DNA of 5,203 nt from the NCBI GenBank assembly GCA_018894495.1, contig JAHIOY010000036.1, positions 1-5,203 of the forward strand, written 5' to 3'. The notes under the pieces are model-generated. The model was given only the letters and a program-made list of their open reading frames with translations, made no database searches and was not told the origin of the DNA. The DNA is from Patescibacteria group bacterium. GTDB lineage: Bacteria; Patescibacteriota; Minisyncoccia; Minisyncoccales; JAHIOY01. Positions 1 through 4,160 of this stretch are shown piece by piece (position 1 is the first letter of the stretch; every line of letters begins with the position of its first letter). The position numbers were made by a program, and so were the translations under genes.

Positions 1-69
1 AAATTAGCCCGACAATTTCTTATTTCAGGATATTTTCTTAAAACTCGAGACCTGTTTTTCGATTCTTGA
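1..69 (+). CDS. Possible C-terminal tail of an upstream gene (partial)
   Basis: Frame 1 is open from the first base of the window and ends at TGA 67-69, giving 22 residues: KLARQFLISGYFLKTRDLFF, then DS. The other two forward frames close early (TAG at 5, TAA at 37). The composition, with alternating hydrophobic and basic or aromatic residues, is compatible with a protein C-terminus. The stop codon lies at the edge of the 11-bp repeat array that starts at 68. The tail is too short to assign a family, and a chance open frame of this length in AT-rich DNA is quite possible, so this is a weak call. Confidence 0.25.
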   Translation, partial: KLARQFLISGYFLKTRDLFFDS

Positions 70-115
70 GGGACAAGAGAGGGACAGGAGAGGGACAGGA
101 GAGGGACAGTCCCTC
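68..115. repeat. 11-bp tandem repeat ending in a 15-bp palindrome
   Basis: Three 11-bp units follow one another: GAGGGACAAGA (68-78), GAGGGACAGGA (79-89) and the same again (90-100). A fourth, partial unit begins at 101 and merges into the palindrome GAGGGACAGTCCCTC (101-115), which has 7-bp arms around a single A. The terminal GTCCCTC can pair with any of the four GAGGGAC copies, so several alternative hairpins are possible. The block is GC-rich compared with its surroundings and lies between a possible upstream stop codon (67-69) and the start codon at 130. Short GGGAC/GTCCC palindromes resemble REP-type elements mobilised by IS200-like (Y1) transposases; that link is inferred, because no transposase is in the window. 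A terminator role is possible, but no T-tract follows. Confidence 0.75.
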
Positions 116-129
116 ATACGGAAAACATT

Positions 130-654
130 ATGGAAAAATTTGAAGCCCGATTTCCAAAAATTATTGCCAGAACACCAGAAGGAAAAAAGGAAATAAAAGA
201 GCGTCTGGAAAAAGATTATCTTGAGTTTCGTAAAGAAATAGCTCCTTATGAGATTTCAAAAACCGAAAGAGAAGAAGCTCTTCCTATTATTAAAGATATG
301 GAATCTGTTGCCCGAAAAATTCTTGAAAAATATAAAAAGAGGCCAGAAAAACCTTTTCCTCTTGAAAGGGTTTACCTCCTCAGGCAAGGAGGCATAGAAG
401 CATATACTTCCGGCAGAGCGTTGGGTGGATTCTGTAACCCTATAGAACAATATATTGCTCTTGATAGAACCAATTCCGATGTTGAAACCACCCTTACTTA
501 TCTTCATGAACGTTTCCATTTGGCCTCACCCACAGCCGTCAAAATGATTGAAGGAGAGCCAAAACCTTTATGGTCAGGAATTTTCGTATTTGATAAAATT
601 GCTAAAAAAGAGGTCAAAATTCAGTTTAGAGAAATTGGAGAAGCGATAAAATAG
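130..654 (+). CDS. Putative HExxH zinc metallopeptidase-like protein, N-terminal part (frameshifted)
   Basis: This 174-residue frame starts at ATG 130, with a weak GGA 7 nt upstream. The first 80 residues are charged and probably helical. Residues 126-130 read HERFH, an HExxH zinc-binding motif (H126, E127, H130) inside the hydrophobic context LTYLHERFHLAS that is typical of zincins. Downstream, the segment FREIGEAI (166-173) offers E168 or E171 as a third zinc ligand, as in gluzincin-type enzymes; this assignment is inferred. There is no signal peptide or membrane segment, so the product should be cytoplasmic. The frame stops at TAG 652-654, but the protein evidently continues in the -1 frame (see 651-1178), giving about 349 residues in all. 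The family is not recognised. The pattern could also be a degenerate, non-catalytic zincin fold. Confidence 0.65.
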   Translation: MEKFEARFPKIIARTPEGKKEIKERLEKDYLEFRKEIAPYEISKTEREEALPIIKDMESVARKILEKYKKRPEKPFPLERVYLLRQGGIEAYTSGRALGGFCNPIEQYIALDRTNSDVETTLTYLHERFHLASPTAVKMIEGEPKPLWSGIFVFDKIAKKEVKIQFREIGEAIK

Positions 655-1178
655 ATGAATTAACTAATCAGATTTATCAAAAAGAAATTAAGAAAAATCC
701 TTTTTATCGGAAAGAAATAGAGGCGAATGAAAGAATATTGCCCTGGGTAAAAGAAATAGCCAAGTGGAAAGGTTGGGATAAAAAAAGAGAAAAAATTTAT
801 TTCTCTGGATTTTATGCTGTTCCAGAGATGGTAGAACTGATAAAGAAATTAGAAGAAGGAGAAGGGGCCGCCTATCCTTACGCAATCAAACTCATGAATT
901 TAGTCGGTGCAATCGATGGTCCTCTAAGACAAAGGTTAAGAACGACAAGGATTGAAAAAAGGGTAGAACTTGCTGAATTGCTTGACGAGATTTTTAAAAA
1001 GTCAAAAGAGCCTGAAGCCAAATTTAAATTTAAAAATTCTCAAGAAATCTTTGATGAGTTTGCTCGGGCTACTTTTACTGCCAATCCTTTAAAGATAAGA
1101 AAAATAATTGAGGGAAGTTTAGGTAAAGATGCTTTCAAATCGTTTGTTGAAAAACAAACAATAAGAACATTAGATTAG
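651..1178 (+). pseudogene. C-terminal part of the frameshifted metallopeptidase-like gene
   Basis: The -1 frame relative to the upstream part is open from 630 to TAG 1176-1178. If the two parts join at the A-run 648-651, the product reads EAIK then IDELTNQIYQKEIKKN without interruption. That resembles the helix that follows the third zinc ligand in gluzincins. About 175 residues follow, helix-rich and strongly charged (for example AELLDEIFKKSKEPE), with no membrane segment. An independent start is hard to defend: the first usable non-ATG start is TTG 738, the GAGG at 720-723 is 14 nt away, and starting there would discard about 29 residues of protein-like sequence. The 3' end overlaps the convergent DUF359 gene by 9 bp. 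A single missing A, from a real mutation or a sequencing or assembly error, is the simplest cause. Confidence 0.6.
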
Positions 1179-1670
1179 CACAATAAATTTTTTTAGAAGT
1201 TCTTTGAAGATTTTTTTTGTTTTGGAAGAAATTTCTATTAAACAAATTCCTTTGTCGGGAAGGCCATAGACCACGGTCGTGTTTTTTCCCGCCAGCAAAA
1301 CAGCGGGTATTGCCAAGAGGTCTTCTTCGCCCTTAACAAAAACATTTTTATTTTCTTTTATTGCCTTTTTGATTATTTGCCAGACGCCTTTTTGAATCGT
1401 GCCTCGCGGATTTGAACACCTCAGAGTCCCGCCACCAAATTTTGGTTGGGGGTTGATTTTTTTTCTTTTAATTTTGCCATCAAAAATTTTAATATCAGAA
1501 GGCAAAGTTAAAGAACAATAATCGCCAACAGTAATTATTTTTTTAAACTTTTTCTTCGCGAGGAGTTGCTGGAATTTATCGCGAACTTCTTTTTTCTTTC
1601 CCAAAATAGAAATTCCAAAAGGTTTTTTTAGCCGCTTTCTCAATTCAACCGGCAAAATATAAGTTTTCAT
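1170..1670 (-). CDS. DUF359 family protein, GTP-dependent dephospho-CoA kinase
   Basis: The 166-residue product matches the archaeal GTP-dependent dephospho-CoA kinase family (DUF359, PF04019), which phosphorylates dephospho-CoA with GTP as donor in the last step of CoA synthesis. Family landmarks appear in order: an N-terminal LRKRLKKPFG (10-19), VGDYCS (48-53), the IFDGK...R segment (62-69), NPRGTI (87-92), GEEDLLAIPAVL (114-125) and VYGLPDKG (134-141). The length is normal for the family. The protein is soluble and cytoplasmic. It is the only minus-strand gene; it diverges from the DUF362 gene and converges on the frameshifted gene. ATG 1670 sits 6 nt downstream of an extended -10 (TGGTATAAT), so the mRNA is probably leaderless. 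The enzyme is unrelated to bacterial CoaE; whether CoaE is also encoded elsewhere cannot be seen here. Confidence 0.88.
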   Translation of the reverse strand: MKTYILPVELRKRLKKPFGISILGKKKEVRDKFQQLLAKKKFKKIITVGDYCSLTLPSDIKIFDGKIKRKKINPQPKFGGGTLRCSNPRGTIQKGVWQIIKKAIKENKNVFVKGEEDLLAIPAVLLAGKNTTVVYGLPDKGICLIEISSKTKKIFKELLKKFIVLI

Positions 1671-1676
1671 ATATTC

Positions 1677-1685
1677 ATTATACCA
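1677..1685 (-). promoter_or_regulatory. Extended -10 promoter for the DUF359 gene
   Basis: Read on the minus strand, the sequence is TGGTATAAT: a perfect TATAAT (1682 down to 1677) with the TG extension one base upstream. No good -35 is found 17 nt upstream, which is usual for extended -10 promoters. Six bases (GAATAT) separate the hexamer from the ATG at 1670, so the expected transcription start falls on or beside the start codon and implies a leaderless mRNA. Confidence 0.7.
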
Positions 1686-1695
1686 CTTTTTAGAT

Positions 1696-1724
1696 TTGAC
1701 ATATAAAAATAAAGAAAATAAAAT
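1696..1724 (+). promoter_or_regulatory. Sigma-70-type promoter for the DUF362-bioY cluster
   Basis: A perfect -35 TTGACA (1696-1701), exactly 17 bp of spacer, and TAAAAT (1719-1724, 5 of 6 matches to TATAAT). The expected start point, about 7 nt further on, is near 1731, one base before ATG 1732. No Shine-Dalgarno sequence precedes that ATG, which fits leaderless initiation. The TTG of the -35 is in frame with the gene and can be mistaken for a start codon; its role as a promoter element argues against that. Confidence 0.72.
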
Positions 1725-1731
1725 AAACTAT

Positions 1732-2787
1732 ATGTTTTATCAATGTCCAAAATGTAAAAGAGTTTGGCAGTATCCACTCGCGAAATGCCCTGAGTGTTTT
1801 TTGGGATTGGAAAGAATGAAGTCGGAAAAAATTAAAGTGAGCGGAGTTTCAAAAGTAAATATTCCGACCATTTTACATCCAAAAACGCCTTATTTTGTTT
1901 TGCTTTTGGAAGATGAAAACGGTAATAAATGGGTCCAAAAGTCAGTTAAGGAATATAAAATCGGCGAGGAATTCAAGACAGAAAAGTCGGACTCTAAAGA
2001 CGCGGTGGCTGTCTGGCGGGTAAAATACGACATTTTGGAGGGGATTGAAAAACTTGTTGAGTTAATTGGCGGTCTAAAAGTGAGTCCAGAGACCAAAATA
2101 CTGATTTTACCAACCTTGGTCTCGCCAAAGCACTCCTATTTTGCTGAAAATACCAGCCCTGAATTTTTGGGAACGACGATTGACTATTTAATTAAAAGAG
2201 GAGCAAAAATTGAGAATATAAAAGTTGCTGGTCAAAGTTTTGACGAAATTCCAATAGAAGCTTGTGCTAAAAAATCAGGACTTTTAGATATTTGTTTGAA
2301 AAATAAAGTTCAGGTTCTGGATTTGTCAAAGTCCAATTTCGCAAAAAAGGACAATTTTGAAATTTCAGAGGAAGTTTTTTCAGCTGATTTGCTTATCAAT
2401 CTCCCCATTTTAAAAGTTGGCAAGGCGTCAGCCAGCGAAAATCTTTTTAGACAGCTAAAAAAAGAAAATTATCTGGGCTTAAAATATCTTTCTTCTGAAA
2501 AAGAAATTATTGAAAATTTATTAAAATTTTTGCTTGCCCGTCAAAGCGAAAGCAAGGGCGGGCCGCCAATTTTAACCTTGGCTGAGGCGCAAAATGTCCA
2601 AAAAAGAGACAAATTTGTCGCTTATTTGGGCCTGGTTTTTGGCAGTTTTAATTCTCTGAATTTAGACCGGGTTTTTGCTGAAATTACAATGACCAAGTTG
2701 CCAGAGATACTGAAAAATGTTAAGATTGAAGAAATTCCAATTTTAGGCAGAAAGGTTGAGGAACTGCAATATGAAATCAACGAATAA
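1732..2787 (+). CDS. Zinc-ribbon/OB-like + DUF362 domain protein
   Basis: The start chosen is ATG 1732 (MFYQCPKCK), giving 351 residues. The in-frame TTG 1696 would add 12 low-complexity residues and lies in the -35 box. Residues 5-22 form a zinc ribbon (C5, C8, C19, C22, as CPKC and CPEC). Residues 30-95 look like a beta-rich OB fold, as in DUF35 proteins that bind acyl-CoA; that similarity is by eye and tentative. From about 118 to the end the chain follows the DUF362 pattern: TKILILPTLV (121-130), a helix with DYLIKRGAKI, VAGQSF (165-170), and SADLLINLPILKVGKAS (217-233), which matches the dADvvInlPklK signature. DUF362 proteins are of unknown function, sometimes linked to Fe-S proteins. 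Residues about 269-278 are encoded by a GC-rich insertion. The stop codon lies in an AT-rich repeat and the gene overlaps bioY by 17 bp. Confidence 0.72.
   Translation: MFYQCPKCKRVWQYPLAKCPECFLGLERMKSEKIKVSGVSKVNIPTILHPKTPYFVLLLEDENGNKWVQKSVKEYKIGEEFKTEKSDSKDAVAVWRVKYDILEGIEKLVELIGGLKVSPETKILILPTLVSPKHSYFAENTSPEFLGTTIDYLIKRGAKIENIKVAGQSFDEIPIEACAKKSGLLDICLKNKVQVLDLSKSNFAKKDNFEISEEVFSADLLINLPILKVGKASASENLFRQLKKENYLGLKYLSSEKEIIENLLKFLLARQSESKGGPPILTLAEAQNVQKRDKFVAYLGLVFGSFNSLNLDRVFAEITMTKLPEILKNVKIEEIPILGRKVEELQYEINE
2536..2567. repeat. GC-rich palindromic insertion inside the DUF362 gene
   Basis: A short GC-rich island stands out in AT-rich coding sequence. Its right end is GGCGGGCCGCC (2557-2567), a palindrome with 5-bp arms around a central G. 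GCCCG (2536-2540) can alternatively pair with CGGGC (2559-2563), giving a second possible hairpin. It encodes ARQSESKGGPP, a polar stretch between FLL and ILTLAEAQNV, which looks like an insertion in a loop. The frame is kept. That this is a mobile palindromic element is an inference from composition and structure. Confidence 0.45.
2758..2763 (+). promoter_or_regulatory. Ribosome binding site of bioY
   Basis: GAGGAA lies inside the end of the DUF362 gene, and its GAGG ends 9 nt before ATG 2771. It supports ATG 2771 over the in-frame TTG 2756, which lies just upstream of it. The overlap suggests that bioY translation is coupled to the upstream gene. Confidence 0.6.
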
Positions 2788-3394
2788 CGAATTTATTACG
2801 AATTTACGAATTAAACAACCAGTTTTTATTGATACTGTCTTACCTTTGCCAAGTACTAAATCTTTGGCAAAGACTAGAGATATTGTTTTAATTTTAAGTT
2901 TCGGTATTATCACTGCTATTTGTGCTAAATTAAAAGTTGAGATTGGGGTGGTGCCCATCACTATGCAGACTTTAGCTGTTTTGTTAAGCGGGGCTTTGCT
3001 TGGCGCAAAAAGAGGAGCTTTATCTCAAATCGCTTATCTCATCTTGGGTTTGGCTGGCCTTCCGTGGTTTGCTCGAGGAGGAGGAATGCAATATGTTTTT
3101 TCACCAACCTTTGGCTATATCGTTGGTTTTATCTTCGCTGCTTATTTGGTTGGCTGGCTCTGCGAAAGGGGTTTTGATAGAAAAATTGAAACGGCAATTT
3201 TAGCAATGCTAATTGGAAATGTTTTGATTTACATTCCCGGACTTTTATGGTTAGCAAGATTTACAGGGATTGGAAAGGTCTTGGCGGTTGGGCTTTATCC
3301 ATTCATTTTTGGGGACATATTAAAATTATTATTAGCGGGATTTCTTTTACCTTCGGTTTGGAAAATAATTAAACCCGAACCTAAAAAAATATGA
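2771..3394 (+). CDS. bioY: BioY biotin transporter, ECF S component
   Basis: This is a 207-residue integral membrane protein of the BioY family, the substrate-binding S component of energy-coupling factor transporters for biotin. Signature segments are VPITMQTLAVLLSGALLGAK (61-80), RGALSQIAYLILGLAGLPWF (81-100), an RGGG turn (102-105) and FSPTFGYIVGF (110-120). About six hydrophobic segments run between 38 and 196. ATG 2771 is preceded by a GAGG Shine-Dalgarno. The first 13 or so residues (MKSTNNEFITNLR) are encoded by the AT-rich CGAAT repeat and are not part of the normal family; the conserved protein begins near residue 33, and TTG 2864 is a possible alternative start without a visible ribosome site. 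No EcfA or EcfT genes are in the window, so the energising module must be elsewhere or BioY acts alone. The stop overlaps the next start (ATGA). Confidence 0.92.
   Translation: MKSTNNEFITNLRIKQPVFIDTVLPLPSTKSLAKTRDIVLILSFGIITAICAKLKVEIGVVPITMQTLAVLLSGALLGAKRGALSQIAYLILGLAGLPWFARGGGMQYVFSPTFGYIVGFIFAAYLVGWLCERGFDRKIETAILAMLIGNVLIYIPGLLWLARFTGIGKVLAVGLYPFIFGDILKLLLAGFLLPSVWKIIKPEPKKI
2776..2812 (+). repeat. AT-rich CGAAT repeat, half-element copy
   Basis: This copy opens with ATCAACGAATA (2776-2786) and continues through TTACGAATTTACGAA. Over 37 bp it matches the left arm of the 156-bp palindrome at 3999-4154 at 33 positions by eye. Only one arm is present. It contains the TAA stop of the DUF362 gene (2785-2787) and most of the first 14 codons of bioY. 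Confidence 0.8.
2844..2872. repeat. Hairpin with 9-bp perfect stem in early bioY
   Basis: CTTTGCCAA (2844-2852) and TTGGCAAAG (2864-2872) are exact reverse complements separated by 11 bases. The structure lies in the N-terminal extension of BioY (LPSTKSLAK), just before the first membrane segment. It has no T-tract, so it is not a standard terminator. It may be part of the inserted DNA or affect initiation; neither is shown by the sequence. Confidence 0.5.
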
Positions 3395-4071
3395 CAACAA
3401 AAAAGTTTTCAAAAAGAGAAGCCATTCGTTTTGGCTGGAAGACAATGAAAGAGAATTTCTGGTTTTTTGTTGGGATTTTGGTAATTATGGGATTAGTTAA
3501 TTTTCTTCCAGAAATTGCGAAAACCTTTCTAAAAGAAAAAACCTTCATAACCCTTCTCAATCTTATCGTCTTTGTTTTTGGAATAATAATTGAAATGGGT
3601 TTAATTAAAATTTGTTTAAAATTTTATGACCAGGAAAAGCCCGACTTTTCTGAGCTTTTTTCTCAGTCCCCTTTATTTTTTAAAATGCTTTTTGGTTCAA
3701 TTCTTTATGGTTTAATTGTTATTCTTGGCTTAATTTTATTTATTATTCCCGGAATTATCTTGGGCATTAAGTTTTATTTCTATAAGTATTTTATCGTTGA
3801 TAAGGGTTTGGGTCCAATTGAAGCCCTAAAAAGAAGTTCTAAAATTACAAAAGGCGCTACCTGGAATTTATTCCTCTTTTTTTCATTAACAAGCGCCATC
3901 AACTTAATCGGCATTTTTGCTTTATTAATCGGACTATTTGCGACTATTCCAACAACAATGATGGCAACCGCTTTTGTCTATCGGAAGTTATTAGAAAAAT
4001 CAACGAATAGCGAATATGTTACGAATTTACGAAATCATCGAATAACGAATACATTGCGAATTTACGAATAA
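3391..4071 (+). CDS. Polytopic membrane protein with repeat-encoded C-terminus
   Basis: This 226-residue membrane protein has strongly hydrophobic segments at about 23-39, 51-74, 98-133 (two passes around the break IIPGIILGIKF) and 158-196. The pattern FIIPGIILGIKFYFYKYFIV followed by GPIEALKRSSKITKG resembles the DUF975/YciC and glycerophosphodiesterase membrane-domain group of proteins, whose function is poorly defined; this is recognition by eye. The start ATG 3391 overlaps the bioY stop in ATGA, and no Shine-Dalgarno is visible, so translation is probably coupled. The natural C-terminus appears to be near YRKLLEK (197-203). The last 23 residues (STNSEYVTNLR onward) are encoded by the left arm of the 156-bp palindrome, so the original stop was probably displaced. 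Confidence 0.75.
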   Translation: MTTKKFSKREAIRFGWKTMKENFWFFVGILVIMGLVNFLPEIAKTFLKEKTFITLLNLIVFVFGIIIEMGLIKICLKFYDQEKPDFSELFSQSPLFFKMLFGSILYGLIVILGLILFIIPGIILGIKFYFYKYFIVDKGLGPIEALKRSSKITKGATWNLFLFFSLTSAINLIGIFALLIGLFATIPTTMMATAFVYRKLLEKSTNSEYVTNLRNHRITNTLRIYE

Positions 4072-4154
4072 ACGAATTCGTTTATTCGATTATTCGTATA
4101 AATTCGTTATTCGTTGATTTAAGTTTATTCGTAAAGAATTCGTTATTCGTTGAT
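3999..4154. repeat. 156-bp imperfect palindrome of CGAAT repeats
   Basis: The ends are exact inverted repeats: ATCAACGAATA (3999-4009) and TATTCGTTGAT (4144-4154). The centre is a perfect 24-bp palindrome (4065-4088) with half-site CGAATAAACGAA around GAATTC. Its centre, 4076/4077, is also the exact midpoint of the outer ends. Aligning the 78-bp left arm with the reverse complement of the right arm gives about 63 identical positions of 79 by hand, with one gap on each side. The element encodes the last 23 residues of the membrane protein, holds its stop codon (4069-4071), and ends 6 bp before the fabG-like start. It may act as a bidirectional terminator or mRNA-stabilising hairpin, or be a MITE-like mobile element. 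Confidence 0.88.
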
Positions 4155-4160
4155 AATATT

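Noticed and set aside
68..115. CRISPR array
   Set aside because: Units are 11 bp and contiguous, with no spacers and no cas genes.
640..660. Programmed -1 frameshift signal
   Set aside because: There is no classical X XXY YYZ heptamer and no evident downstream pseudoknot; only a single AAA slip at a stop codon is possible. Kept as a minor alternative to mutation or sequencing error.
738..1178. Independent gene starting at TTG 738
   Set aside because: Protein-like sequence continues in frame upstream to 630 and joins the 130-654 frame sensibly, and there is no well-placed ribosome site.
1180..1220. Rho-independent terminator between the convergent genes
   Set aside because: T-runs are present, but I find only very short stems such as TTC/GAA, and the T-rich stretch is coding sequence of the minus-strand gene.
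1696..1731. TTG at 1696 as the start of the DUF362 gene
   Set aside because: It adds only low-complexity TYKNKENKINY residues before the zinc ribbon, and the TTG is part of a perfect TTGACA -35 box with a -10 at 17 bp. ATG 1732 is preferred.
2756..2770. TTG at 2756 as the start of bioY
   Set aside because: The GAGG Shine-Dalgarno (2758-2761) lies after it and is well spaced for ATG 2771.
3000..3203. Small ORF overlapping bioY in another frame
   Set aside because: It is fully covered by the well-supported bioY frame and has no recognisable features.
4149..4160. -10 element (GATAAT or TAATAT) for the fabG-like gene
   Set aside because: It lies too close to ATG 4161 for the usual start-point spacing and no -35 is found at 16-18 bp; the DNA is biased by the repeat.
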